Assembly (NCBI GenBank): GCA_017405345.1
Contig: JAFRAP010000048.1
Location: forward strand, 1-43,631
Source: Candidatus Saccharimonadota bacterium
GTDB lineage: Bacteria; Patescibacteriota; Saccharimonadia; Saccharimonadales; Saccharimonadaceae
Direction: 5' to 3'
DNA length: 43,631 bases
Program-made: the position numbers and the translations under genes
Shown here: one piece after another, positions 1-8,900 of the stretch
Position numbering within the stretch: the stretch's first letter is position 1
How the letters are laid out: the number at the start of each line of letters is the position of its first letter
The notes under the pieces: generated by a model
Told to the model about the DNA's origin: nothing
What the model saw: only the letters and a program-made list of their open reading frames with translations
Database searches by the model: none

Positions 1-1295
1 CTGGTGCTAATGATTACGAGCGTAAATTATACAAGCTCATCCGCTCTCGCACCCTCGCCACCCAAATGGCTCCCGCCAAAGTCGCCAAGACCAAAATAGT
101 GATAAATGCTCAACCTTCTTCCGCACGGCTGAGATTTATCGCCAATGGTGAGGTTGTTGTCTTTGACGGCTTCCTAAAAGTTTATGGCAAATCCAAAGAC
201 CTAGAACTACCTGAGCTAAAATCAGGCGATGAAGTAACGATGCAAGAAATTGTCGCCCGCCAAACCTTTGAGCGCCCGCCCGCCCGCTATACTGAAGGTT
301 CTCTAGTAAAAAAACTTGAGGAGCTTGGCATCGGCCGGCCTTCCACCTATGCCTCCATCCTCACCGCCATCCAAACTCGTGGCTACGTCACCAAGGGTGA
401 CAGTGACGGCGAAGACAGAGAGGTGGTGGAATTGGTGCTAGCAAGGGGTGGCAAGCCAACCAAGCGCACTACCACCGAGAAATCTGGTAGCACCAAAGGT
501 AAACTCCTTCCCACCCCAGTAGGCGAACTAGTTGCTGGCTTTCTGACTAATCATTTTAACCAAATCGTAGATTACGGCTTTACCGCCGACGTAGAAGAAA
601 AGTTAGATAAAATCGCCGAGCAAAAATTAGATAAAATGAAGATGCTACAGAGCTTTTATGGGCCATTTTCTAAGCTCGTCGCAAGGTCAGATCAGGCCGA
701 ACGCTATAATTCTGCCCGCGAACTCGGCAAAGATCCCAAGACTGGCAAGATTATCTACGCTAAAATTGGCAAAAACGGTGGCTTCATCCAACTGGGCGAA
801 AACGAAAAAGAGTCCGGAGAAAAACCCCGCTTTGCTCCACTCCCAGATGGCGAGAACACTAAGACTGTCACCCTAAAACAAGCCCTCGGTCAGCTAGCTC
901 TGCCAGAGTTACCGCGCTCTCTCGGGCAGGCCAAAGATGGTACCGAGCTAATCGCCGCCGCCGGGCCATTTGGCCCCTATTTAAAGGCCGGCAAGCTCAA
1001 TGTTCCTCTAAAAGATGCCGACCCTTACACTGTCACCTTAAAAATCGCCGAAAAACTCTACGAGGAGAAAAAGGCCTCCATCATCGCCGATTGGGGTGAG
1101 ATTAAGATCATCATTGGCGCTTACGGCCCATATGTTAAAGGCCCCGGCCGCCGTAATAACGCCAAAATCCCCAAAGAAATAGATCCTAAGAAGCTAACCC
1201 GTGAAGAGGCCGAAAAAATCCTAGCCGAAAAGCCCAAATCCACCCGCCACCCTAAGCACAAAAGAAGTAAAAAGAAGGCAAAAAAGACAAAATAA
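1..1295 (+). CDS. topA: DNA topoisomerase I, 3' part
   Basis: This is the C-terminal part of type IA topoisomerase I, which relaxes negative supercoils by single-strand passage. The reading frame is open from base 3, upstream of the first ATG at 66, so the gene begins outside the window and the catalytic tyrosine region is not seen. The visible FERPPARYTEGSLVK and GIGRPSTYASI stretches are conserved in TopA. The C-terminus carries GPFGPYL and GAYGPYV motifs typical of topoisomerase C-terminal repeats, not cysteine zinc ribbons, and ends in a lysine-rich tail that probably binds DNA. The next gene has its own promoter. The family call is very secure; the missing 5' end is due to the window edge. 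Confidence 0.95.
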   Translation, partial: GANDYERKLYKLIRSRTLATQMAPAKVAKTKIVINAQPSSARLRFIANGEVVVFDGFLKVYGKSKDLELPELKSGDEVTMQEIVARQTFERPPARYTEGSLVKKLEELGIGRPSTYASILTAIQTRGYVTKGDSDGEDREVVELVLARGGKPTKRTTTEKSGSTKGKLLPTPVGELVAGFLTNHFNQIVDYGFTADVEEKLDKIAEQKLDKMKMLQSFYGPFSKLVARSDQAERYNSARELGKDPKTGKIIYAKIGKNGGFIQLGENEKESGEKPRFAPLPDGENTKTVTLKQALGQLALPELPRSLGQAKDGTELIAAAGPFGPYLKAGKLNVPLKDADPYTVTLKIAEKLYEEKKASIIADWGEIKIIIGAYGPYVKGPGRRNNAKIPKEIDPKKLTREEAEKILAEKPKSTRHPKHKRSKKKAKKTK

Positions 1296-1298
1296 CCT

Positions 1299-1412
1299 TT
1301 TGTCATAAAGATTATTTTGTCATATTACTTTAGTTTTTAAACATAAGCAACACTTTTTATTGCAATTGTAAAAAATGTGGTACAATAGAACATGAAAGTC
1401 TAACTTTTGTCA
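1299..1412 (+). repeat. three TTTTGTCA repeats upstream of a promoter
   Basis: TTTTGTCATA occurs at 1299-1308 and 1316-1325, 17 bp apart. TTTTGTCA recurs at 1405-1412, directly before the -35 box of the next gene. The spacing and position suggest an operator, but no regulator is identified. The stretch between topA and the next gene holds no other ORF. Confidence 0.4.
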
Positions 1413-1413
1413 G

Positions 1414-1442
1414 TTGACATTTTAGCAAAAATATGCTATCAT
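1414..1442 (+). promoter_or_regulatory. promoter of the sigma-4/HARE-HTH gene
   Basis: A perfect -35 TTGACA at 1414-1419 is followed by a 17-bp spacer and -10 TATCAT at 1437-1442. It predicts a leader of about 40 nt before the ATG at 1490. The surface-gene promoter at 37856-37884 has the same two boxes and spacing. Confidence 0.8.
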
Positions 1443-1489
1443 AAGCATAATTCACAATATTAACTGGGGTGGAAAAAAGGAATAACTAC

Positions 1490-2524
1490 ATGGTTGCAAA
1501 TGCGGAAGTTATTGAGAAAGCCATCAAAGGCAGCCTCAATATCGTTGAACAGGAACGCGAAAAGGAAATCATTTCGCGCCGATTTGGGCTTTCTGGTCAC
1601 AAAGAGACTCTTGAACAAATTGGCGATATGTTATCTATTACGCGCGAACGCGTACGCCAGCTGGAAAAGGCCATTCTGATCCGCCTCCGCATCAGTTCAG
1701 AAGACGGCAAAATCCCCGAGCTAACTCCCGCCGAAAAAATCATCATCCGCAACCTTACAGAGATGGGGCGCATCGCTAAAGTCTCTGATCTTGCTGACAA
1801 AATTTACGGCCGCACCGCCACCTTAAAGGAGCGAGCCAATTTAAGTTTTATTGGCAATATTTCCGCTAGTCTCACCGTAATAGAAGAAAATGATAAATAC
1901 TGGGGTGCCGTGGGTATTGCAGAGTACGGCGACGAAAAGGCCATCCGCACCAAAGTTGACGAAATCGTCTCTGTAATTAAGGCCAACAAAGCCCCTCTCA
2001 CCCTTGAACAACTTGACGAAAAGCTAAACTATGAGCATCCAGACCACATCCGGGCTGTGGCTTCCGTTTCTAAGCAGCTCTCCACTTTAAACGACCTCTG
2101 GGGTTTGGCCAAGTGGCCCACCGTCAACCCCAAAAACATCCGTGACAAAATTTACGTCGTGCTAGAAGATAAGAAGGAGCCAATGCACTTTGCCGACATC
2201 GCCAAAGCCATTAAGGATTCTAACTTCAAGCGTAAAAATGTCACTATCCAGGCTATTCATAACGAGCTAATTAAAGATCCCCGCTTTGTACTGATTGGCC
2301 GTGGTATTTACGCACTAAGCTCTTGGGGCTACTCTAAGGGTACCGTGTCTGATATCATCGTCGGTATTTTAGGTAAGGCTACCAGCCCTCTCACCAGGGA
2401 AGAAATCGTTAAGCGCGTGCTAAAAGCCCGCAAAGTTAAAGAGACCACCATCTTGCTCAATCTTCAAAACAAGAAATTATTTAAAAAAGTTGATAAAAAC
2501 ACTTACACATTAGCTGAGAAATAA
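1490..2524 (+). CDS. sigma region 4-like / HARE-HTH transcription protein
   Basis: The 344-residue protein starts with a sigma-70 region 4-like helix-turn-helix (about residues 18-70; LSITRERVRQLE is a typical recognition helix). No region 2 is visible, so it should not melt a -10 element by itself. The C-terminal half has HARE-HTH-like winged helices (about 215-285, PMHFADIAKAI; and about 290-340), as in RNA polymerase delta subunits. A role as an RNA polymerase-associated regulator is inferred. ATG 1490 is preferred over GTG 1469 because AAGGA lies 9 nt upstream of it. It has its own -35/-10 promoter. The next gene follows after 28 nt with another promoter. Confidence 0.7.
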   Translation: MVANAEVIEKAIKGSLNIVEQEREKEIISRRFGLSGHKETLEQIGDMLSITRERVRQLEKAILIRLRISSEDGKIPELTPAEKIIIRNLTEMGRIAKVSDLADKIYGRTATLKERANLSFIGNISASLTVIEENDKYWGAVGIAEYGDEKAIRTKVDEIVSVIKANKAPLTLEQLDEKLNYEHPDHIRAVASVSKQLSTLNDLWGLAKWPTVNPKNIRDKIYVVLEDKKEPMHFADIAKAIKDSNFKRKNVTIQAIHNELIKDPRFVLIGRGIYALSSWGYSKGTVSDIIVGILGKATSPLTREEIVKRVLKARKVKETTILLNLQNKKLFKKVDKNTYTLAEK

Positions 2525-2533
2525 CCCAAAAAG

Positions 2534-2542
2534 TGTTATAAT
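2534..2542 (+). promoter_or_regulatory. extended -10 of the ATPase gene
   Basis: TGTTATAAT matches TGnTATAAT, with TATAAT at 2537-2542. Only 10 nt separate it from the ATG at 2553, so the predicted leader is about 3-4 nt. No Shine-Dalgarno fits in that space. Confidence 0.7.
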
Positions 2543-2552
2543 AAAAGTGTAA

Positions 2553-5438
2553 ATGCTAGCAAACCTCATTCATTTTATTTTAACTCCTATTGTCTGGATA
2601 CCGATTGTTGTCGTACTCGGTGTCCTAACTTATCGTAACTACAAAAAAATCAACCGTTTAAAGGTCCTAAACGTAGATTCCGTCTTGCTAATGCTAGAAA
2701 TTCCTAAGACCAACGATAAAAAAGAGCTCGCCGCCGAGCAGCTCTTTGCTAGCTTACATGGTATTTTAAGAGATCACACCGAGCTAAAAAATTCTGGTGG
2801 CGTCCAGGAGCATCTAAGTTTTGAGATTGTCTCTTCTGGCGGGCAAATCCGCTTTTACGTCTGGGTGCCAAAGATTCTCCAGAGCTTTGTAGAGGGGCAA
2901 ATTTACGCCCAATATCCCACCGTCCAGATTTACAAGATGGATGATGATTACGCAGACGCTCGTAAAGATTACTCTGTAGTTTACTCCTCAGAAATCGGCC
3001 TGATTGATAACGACGCCCTCCCCATTAAGACCTTTGAAAATTTTGAAGTAGATCCGCTCGCGGGCATCACCGGCACTCTTGCCAAGCTCAATCCAGACAA
3101 TTCCGAGGAGTTGTGGATTCAGATTTTAACTCGCCCCATCCCTGACGATTGGCATAAGACCACCACAGATAAGTGGATCACCCGGCTAAAGACCGGTAAT
3201 CGTTCCTTTAAAATTCTTGGCATTGATTGGGTCTGGATTCTAGAAGCCGTTGGTGCGCTCTTCCGCCCACCAGCTGGTGGCACCACAGGAGATTCCAGTA
3301 TTGAGCTATCAGAGCGAGCTAAGACCCAAATCACCAAAGCCGAAGAAAAGGCTACTAAGCTTGGTTATGAGGTAAAAATTCGCCTGGCTTATCTTGGCAA
3401 CGATCAAATCAACGCCAAACTTAACATGCAAGCTCTAGTCGGCACTTTCAAACAGTTTAATTCCACCAACCTTAACGGCTTCAAGCAGCTTGGTGGCAGC
3501 TTTAATCCAGAAGATTTAAAGTCTTATAAACTCCGCCAGTTCACAGATTCTGGCTTTATTTTGAACATCTCTGAGCTAGCCTCAGTCTATCATCTACCCC
3601 ACACCTCTGTAGAGACTCCCAATATCGTCTGGGCCTCCTCTAAGACAGCTGAGCCACCGGCCAAGCTACCACTTCTTACTGGTAATCCCGCTGAAGATGA
3701 GAACATTTCTGCCTTTGGTTTAACCAATTTCCGCGGCATTAATCATCAATTCGGCATGCTCCGCAAAGATCGCTCCCGCCACGTTTACATCATCGGTCAG
3801 ACCGGAGCAGGGAAGAGTGGTCTACTTGAACTATTTGCTCTCTCTGATATCTTCTATAACCAAGGTTACTGCATCATAGATCCACACGGAGATTTTGCCA
3901 TCAATAATCTTCGCTTCATCCCAGAAAGTCGGGTTAAGGATGTGGTCTATTTCAACCCAGCCGACACTCAATACCCTGTCGCCTTCAACCCATTAGAGCT
4001 GACTGACAGCACCCGCAAGCCCAATGTTTCTTCAGAAGTCATTGGTGTGCTAAAGCGGATGTTTGGTGACTCTTGGGGGCCACGCCTAGAGCACATTTTA
4101 CGCTATACCCTGCTTGCCCTCTTAGACCGTCCGGAGACCACCCTACTAGACATCTCTCGCATGCTAACCGACAAAGAATTTCGCAAAGAAACCCTTGAAT
4201 ACTGCCAAGATGTCACCGTTTTACAGTTCTGGAAGCATGAGTTTGGTCAATGGAACGAAAAGCAAGTTAATGAGTCTATTGCTCCAGTACTAAATAAGGT
4301 TGGCGCCTTCACCGCTAACCCCATCATCCGCAATATCATCGGCCAGCCTCGCTCTTCTTTTAACGTTCGCAAGCTCATGGACGAGGGTAAAATTCTAGTC
4401 GTTAACCTTTCTAAGGGCTTAATCGGCGAGGACAACGCCAGCATCCTAGGCGCTTTTCTAGTTACCAAGATTCAGCTGGCTGCCATGTCACGCTCCGATA
4501 TACCAGACGTGGCCAACCGTCGGCCATTCTATCTCTATGTGGATGAATTCCAGAATTTTGCCACTGATTCTTTCGCCACTATCCTCTCTGAGGCTCGTAA
4601 ATACGGCCTCAATCTCACCGTGGCCAATCAATACATCGCCCAGATGACCGATTCTGTACGTGAAGCGGTCTTTGGCAACGTTGGTACTACTATCTCTTTC
4701 CGAGTAGCCGCCGAGGACGCCGCCCTGCTGGTAAAACAGTTTGAGCCAACCTTTGACGAAGCAGACCTCATCCAGATGAATAATCGTCATTTTGTAATCA
4801 GCATGATTATTAACGGCGAAAAAGTCCCAGCCTTCTCTGCCACCTCTCTTAATCTGCCTGCCTCACCCCAAGACAACCTAGAAGACATCATTAAAAGCTC
4901 CAGGGCGGGCTTCTCTCGCCCCAGAGCAGAGGTAGAAAAAGAGATAAAAGAGACCATTGAGCAAGCCGAGCGCTATAAAAAAGAGCTTTCTGACTCTGGA
5001 CGCACCTCTGGGGAACAGGGAACTAGTTCCCCTGTTACCTCTGTAAAGACCGTACAAAACCCGAACAAGCCCGGCTCCCCCAAATATGAATTCAAGAAGT
5101 TAAAAATCTCCCCTAACACCGCCGAGGAAAAGACCGATCGCCCCGGCCTGAAAGACATTAGCCGCCTAGTGGCCGAACATCAGGCGGGGAACCAATCATC
5201 CAGTAATTCCCCCTTATCCACCCCTAAAAACTCCTCTAAGGCCCCTGAGAGGCCCTCTAAGGCCCGTAATAATCGTAACCGCAATAACAGGCGCAAAAAC
5301 ACTCAGAAGGCCCTCAATCGCACCGCAAAGGCCATATCAGACCATCCATCAAAGCAGCACCGCCGCGAACAAATCACAGAAGCATTTAAAACAGGCTCGG
5401 ACGGGGAAGATTTAGGCTATCTCTCCATTCGTCACTAG
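2553..5438 (+). CDS. membrane-anchored VirD4/TraG/HerA-type ATPase
   Basis: The 961-residue P-loop ATPase has one N-terminal membrane helix (about residues 5-25). The Walker A motif GQTGAGKSG lies near 415 and a Walker B-type strand FYLYVDEFQNFA near 660. ANQYIAQM further on fits the TraG/TraD/VirD4 C-terminal motor fold. Such proteins are hexameric pumps that couple DNA or protein substrates to type IV secretion or conjugation channels. The last 130 residues are a basic, low-complexity tail rich in Ser, Pro, Asn and Arg. No other secretion gene lies in the window, so the substrate is unknown. It could alternatively belong to a type IV pilus or DNA-uptake machine. Confidence 0.8.
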   Translation: MLANLIHFILTPIVWIPIVVVLGVLTYRNYKKINRLKVLNVDSVLLMLEIPKTNDKKELAAEQLFASLHGILRDHTELKNSGGVQEHLSFEIVSSGGQIRFYVWVPKILQSFVEGQIYAQYPTVQIYKMDDDYADARKDYSVVYSSEIGLIDNDALPIKTFENFEVDPLAGITGTLAKLNPDNSEELWIQILTRPIPDDWHKTTTDKWITRLKTGNRSFKILGIDWVWILEAVGALFRPPAGGTTGDSSIELSERAKTQITKAEEKATKLGYEVKIRLAYLGNDQINAKLNMQALVGTFKQFNSTNLNGFKQLGGSFNPEDLKSYKLRQFTDSGFILNISELASVYHLPHTSVETPNIVWASSKTAEPPAKLPLLTGNPAEDENISAFGLTNFRGINHQFGMLRKDRSRHVYIIGQTGAGKSGLLELFALSDIFYNQGYCIIDPHGDFAINNLRFIPESRVKDVVYFNPADTQYPVAFNPLELTDSTRKPNVSSEVIGVLKRMFGDSWGPRLEHILRYTLLALLDRPETTLLDISRMLTDKEFRKETLEYCQDVTVLQFWKHEFGQWNEKQVNESIAPVLNKVGAFTANPIIRNIIGQPRSSFNVRKLMDEGKILVVNLSKGLIGEDNASILGAFLVTKIQLAAMSRSDIPDVANRRPFYLYVDEFQNFATDSFATILSEARKYGLNLTVANQYIAQMTDSVREAVFGNVGTTISFRVAAEDAALLVKQFEPTFDEADLIQMNNRHFVISMIINGEKVPAFSATSLNLPASPQDNLEDIIKSSRAGFSRPRAEVEKEIKETIEQAERYKKELSDSGRTSGEQGTSSPVTSVKTVQNPNKPGSPKYEFKKLKISPNTAEEKTDRPGLKDISRLVAEHQAGNQSSSNSPLSTPKNSSKAPERPSKARNNRNRNNRRKNTQKALNRTAKAISDHPSKQHRREQITEAFKTGSDGEDLGYLSIRH
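5011..5039. repeat. palindrome in the ATPase tail-coding region
   Basis: GGGAACTAGTTCCC at 5018-5031 is a perfect palindrome, extended by AACA/TGTT arms with one bulged C. It sits in frame in the sequence for the disordered C-terminal tail (GEQGTSSPV). Confidence 0.5.
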
Positions 5439-5942
5439 CCCAGTCCCGGCTGAAGCTCGCATAAGACGCATGAGTTATCGTCTTTCCACTAAACACGTAA
5501 TGTCGCACAATAACTCTTTTACGACATATAACCAATCCGCCCCTAGCCAACCACAAATACGACCAGCATCAATAAAGTAGCAGCAAAGCCCTGGTGGAGG
5601 GAAGCTGTTACCAGTTAAACATCTGATTGCATTGCCAGATTTGATTACTAAAGATGTATATTCTAAAGATGTATATTCCTGACGACCCCGACAGGTTCGC
5701 CAACAACCCAATCCCCCAGACTTTTCCACAGCCACCCCTGTGAAATCCCCATTTCCATCATTTTTTCACAGATTTTTCACTCAAATTTTTTAAATTTGCT
5801 TTTTCCCTCTTTTATTATTTCCCTATCATTTCTCCCCTGTTATTCTACCCAAATCTCCTCATTTTTTAGCGTTTTTTACCCCTCAAAAAACACTCCTTCC
5901 TTCCCTTCCCGAACAAAAACCGAACTAAAAGAACTCCGCCGG
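5439..5942. other. non-coding region between convergent genes
   Basis: About 500 bp lie between the ATPase stop and the ftsQ stop on the other strand. A minus-strand frame of 86 codons (5475-5735) is open but resembles no protein I know. Visible structure includes a 15-bp tandem repeat (5648-5677), a stem-loop at 5577-5611 (GTAgCAGC paired with GCTGtTAC around CCCT/AGGG) and an AAGACG/CGTCTT stem near 5462-5485. From about 5760 the plus strand is very pyrimidine-rich. TTTTCCACA near 5717 resembles a degenerate DnaA box, and CCCCTGTTAT near 5837 recurs elsewhere. No tRNA, RNase P or tmRNA signature was recognised. Confidence 0.5.
5648..5677. repeat. tandem 15-bp repeat
   Basis: CTAAAGATGTATATT occurs twice head to tail without mismatch (5648-5662 and 5663-5677), in the non-coding region between convergent genes. 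Confidence 0.9.
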
Positions 5943-6467
5943 CTACTTATAGTACGCCTTCCCCGCTATCCGCACATCCACATAGCTCGGCGCTATCGCC
6001 CTCTCAGATAAATACTCTATCATCCGCACCGCATCTTCCACACTCACGGCCGTCCCCCGATCCAAATTCATCTTGTAATACTCCGTCCGGCCCTCCACAT
6101 AAATATCTACTTCTCGGGTCTTTCCTGCTGGAATAATCGCTCGCGTCACCTTGTATCCGGCATCCTTAAAATCTCGCTCCACTCGCCCCACGTACTGCTT
6201 CATCCGCTCTGTAATGTAGCCAGAAGAATCTTCGTCAAGAATTTCCACCGTAGGAGCATATTCTTCCGCCTGCACTACCACTACCTCAGCCGGACGCATC
6301 CATTCCCGCACCATCATCACCGCCAACATAAACAACACCAACAGTACTCCCACCGTAATGATTACCGAAATAATTTTCTTGTTTTTTGCCTTCTGCCGCG
6401 CCATCAGGCGCTCACTCGCCTTCTCTTGCTTATCTCTCTGGCCTACAATTGTTCTATTTGTCCTCAT
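5943..6467 (-). CDS. ftsQ: FtsQ/DivIB-like division protein, short form
   Basis: This is a bitopic membrane protein of about 174 residues: a basic cytoplasmic head, one membrane helix (about residues 33-55, SVIITVGVLLVLF) and an outer domain. The end, YVDVRIAGKAYYK, resembles the FtsQ beta-domain terminus that contacts FtsB/FtsL. It is shorter than typical FtsQ (about 240-280 residues). An obvious POTRA domain is hard to see, so it may be reduced. It overlaps the 3' end of murG, as ftsQ commonly sits after murG or murC. ATG 6467 is chosen; GTG 6470 is just before it. It is the last gene of the block. Confidence 0.7.
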   Translation of the reverse strand: MRTNRTIVGQRDKQEKASERLMARQKAKNKKIISVIITVGVLLVLFMLAVMMVREWMRPAEVVVVQAEEYAPTVEILDEDSSGYITERMKQYVGRVERDFKDAGYKVTRAIIPAGKTREVDIYVEGRTEYYKMNLDRGTAVSVEDAVRMIEYLSERAIAPSYVDVRIAGKAYYK

Positions 6468-7713
6468 CACTACCCACCTTAATTAAGATTTCTGCTAGTT
6501 CCCTAGCGGCACCTTGCTTTACCATACCATGCAGCGCCTTAGCCAAATTCGTCCGCTTCTTCGGGCTTCTCACTAGATTTTGTACAGCTTCTAGCAGCAG
6601 CTCTGGCTTTTTCACCATCTTGTCATCTCGCACCACCACCACAGCATCCTCTGCTTCCAGCCGCTCTGCATTTTTCACCTGATGCCCACCTGGCAATTTT
6701 TCAAAGGGTATTAATACCACCGCCTTACCCAGCGCCGCTAGCTCGGCAATAGTCGTAGCTCCCGCTCTAGATACCACCACATCTGCTGCCCCCATAATCT
6801 CATTCATTACTGGGCTAAAATTCCACAGCCGAAAGTTAGACTGCAGCTTGGCCTTATCCCATTCCTCATATTTCTTTAAATCCACCATATTCTCATAATG
6901 TGCCCGGCCAGCCACCAGCCCCACACTGGCAAACTTCAGCAGCTCTGGCAAAATCTCCCGTACTGCCTCATTAATGTGTTCTGCCCCTTGTGAGCCACCA
7001 GTTACCACCACCAGCGGCTTGTCCACGTCAAAGCCAAAGGTCTTCTTCAACTCTGCCTGTTTGGTCTTGCTCACCTTCTTAAACTCTTCCGCCACTGGTA
7101 TCCCCACAAAACGATAGTTATCAGGAGCAGGGCTTTTGTCTTCTTCTTTAGCCTTTGGTGTAGGCTCCAGCCCCCACGCCACAACTGTAGCTTTGCGCAT
7201 TAACAGCCGGTTTGCTAGCCCCGGCACCGCATCTGACTCATGCACCACATACGGAATCCTAAGTAGCCGTGCCGCCAGTCCCACCGGCAGCCCCACAAAT
7301 CCCCCCTTTAAAAAGATTACGTCCGGGCGGCTTTTTCTTGGCAACAGCCGGAAAAACGATTGTATCATTCCGCAAAAGAACCCAAAGAAGCCTTTTATAT
7401 TCCCCCAAATAATCTCCTTTAAGAAGATACCAAAATTCTCAAAATACTCTTTTAAAGTCCAGTTATATCGCCTAAATTTCCCGCTCATTACCTTTCGCAC
7501 TCTGATATACGGAGTCTTAGCGGTTCCCCCTTTTTGTTCTTCCCCCCAACTAACACCAATTTCTGTTGTAATATTCACAACGTTCTTATAGTATTTACGG
7601 TCTGTCCAAAATTCCACTCTCGTTCGTGGGCGCAAGTGCATTAATTCCCTCACCACCGCTACCGCCGGTGTAATATGCCCACCAGAACCTCCCCCCACCA
7701 CTAAAATCTTCAT
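6454..7713 (-). CDS. murG: MurG N-acetylglucosaminyltransferase
   Basis: MurG adds GlcNAc to lipid I to make lipid II on the inner face of the membrane. The N-terminal nucleotide-sugar transferase loop GGGSGGHITPA lies at residues 7-17. GGFVGLPVG and HESDAVPG are typical acceptor-side motifs, and TGGSQGAEHIN plus SRAGATTIAEL belong to the UDP-GlcNAc-binding half. At 419 residues it exceeds the usual 355-370, with an extra hydrophobic and basic stretch near residues 75-125 that may strengthen membrane association. It overlaps ftsW by 4 nt (ATGA) and ftsQ at its 3' end, so translation is probably coupled. Confidence 0.95.
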   Translation of the reverse strand: MKILVVGGGSGGHITPAVAVVRELMHLRPRTRVEFWTDRKYYKNVVNITTEIGVSWGEEQKGGTAKTPYIRVRKVMSGKFRRYNWTLKEYFENFGIFLKEIIWGNIKGFFGFFCGMIQSFFRLLPRKSRPDVIFLKGGFVGLPVGLAARLLRIPYVVHESDAVPGLANRLLMRKATVVAWGLEPTPKAKEEDKSPAPDNYRFVGIPVAEEFKKVSKTKQAELKKTFGFDVDKPLVVVTGGSQGAEHINEAVREILPELLKFASVGLVAGRAHYENMVDLKKYEEWDKAKLQSNFRLWNFSPVMNEIMGAADVVVSRAGATTIAELAALGKAVVLIPFEKLPGGHQVKNAERLEAEDAVVVVRDDKMVKKPELLLEAVQNLVRSPKKRTNLAKALHGMVKQGAARELAEILIKVGSDEDK

Positions 7714-8900
7714 TGCATTCTCCTTCGCTTAGCTCCAACTTTTTGCATTACCGGCTCATCCGCCACTATTCTCTCCGTATAGCAAGATAGCTGCAGGGAT
7801 AATCCTAAGGCCAACGACAAAAATACCATACTCGTACCACCATAGCTTAAGAGTGGCAGAGTAATACCTGTTAACGGCATCAGTCCGGTCATTGCGGCAA
7901 TGTTCACTACCACATGCGCCATCACCCAAGCAAAAGTCCCTATCACCACCAATCTCTCCTCTAAGCCCGCCAATCTATCCGCCGTTTTTAGTAACCTTAA
8001 GAGTAAAACCGTAAAGCACGCCACCACGGTAAACAGCCCCATAAATCCGTAGGTCTCACCCATCACTGCAAAAACCGAGTCATTGATAGACTCCGGCAGA
8101 TAACCTGTCGCCTGTACACTGTTCCCTATCCCCACTCCTAAAAATCCCCCAGTGCCAATCGCGATCATCGCGTTATCAATGTGATAGGACGAGTCCGCAT
8201 CAGCTTCCCCGCCAAAGGTCATCAGCCGCTCCATTCGGTGTGGCGAGCTGATAATCGCCCCCACCCCTAATCCAAAAATCACCAATAATACCAAGCCAAA
8301 TTTTCTCAGCGACACCCCGCTCATCCAAAGGATTGCCAAAATAATCGCAATTACTGCCACACCAGTCCCCAAATCTTTCTGCACCAATATCACAAAACAT
8401 AGAGACAGCCCTGATACCACTCCAAATGGCAGCCAAAAGTCCGAGGAATTTTCTAGCTTCCCCTCCTTTTTCCGTTCTGCCACTAATTGTGCCAGATATA
8501 ATACTAAGCCCAATTTTATCAATTCTGCCGGCTGAAACGACCCTAACGCCCCCAAATTATACCAACGACACGCCCCTAACTGACAGCTCGCCAGCGAAGA
8601 TCCCATCAGCGCTAAAAGCGCTAACAGCCCCGACGCCACCAGCCCCGCCACCATCAGCCATTTTGCGAATGTTCGCACTTTTTCATAAGGGTATTTAAAA
8701 GCCAGTATGAAAGCCCCGATCGCCAACACCACTGAAACCAGCTGATGCGTAAAGAAATAGTTAGCGTCATATTCTGTCCCATAGGCAGAGTTCATAAAGT
8801 TCGCCCGCATCGGCCCAATCGCATAAATCACCATCAGTCCAATCGCCAACAGCAGCAGCGTCAGTACGGCAATCGCTCTATCACTCTTATGCCTACGCAA
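7710..8900 (-). CDS. ftsW: FtsW/RodA-type SEDS glycosyltransferase
   Basis: This 396-residue polytopic protein of the SEDS family polymerises lipid II into glycan strands. About ten hydrophobic segments are seen. The FQPAELIKLG segment, the VLVQKDLGTG stretch and the C-terminal LPLLSYGGTSM motif are hallmarks. It lies directly between mraY (8-nt overlap) and murG and downstream of the class B PBP gene, which favours the septal enzyme FtsW over the elongation enzyme RodA. Confidence 0.92.
   Translation of the reverse strand: MRRHKSDRAIAVLTLLLLAIGLMVIYAIGPMRANFMNSAYGTEYDANYFFTHQLVSVVLAIGAFILAFKYPYEKVRTFAKWLMVAGLVASGLLALLALMGSSLASCQLGACRWYNLGALGSFQPAELIKLGLVLYLAQLVAERKKEGKLENSSDFWLPFGVVSGLSLCFVILVQKDLGTGVAVIAIILAILWMSGVSLRKFGLVLLVIFGLGVGAIISSPHRMERLMTFGGEADADSSYHIDNAMIAIGTGGFLGVGIGNSVQATGYLPESINDSVFAVMGETYGFMGLFTVVACFTVLLLRLLKTADRLAGLEERLVVIGTFAWVMAHVVVNIAAMTGLMPLTGITLPLLSYGGTSMVFLSLALGLSLQLSCYTERIVADEPVMQKVGAKRRRMQ

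Noticed and set aside
5590-5600. CTCCACCA on the minus strand as a possible tmRNA or tRNA 3' end
   Set aside because: No T-arm (GGTTCRA) precedes it and no acceptor partner exists; the bases are part of a local hairpin.
5475-5735. Minus-strand frame of 86 codons in the non-coding region
   Set aside because: It has no ribosome site or promoter, low-complexity repeats from the 15-bp duplication, and an odd cysteine/tryptophan composition unlike neighbouring proteins.
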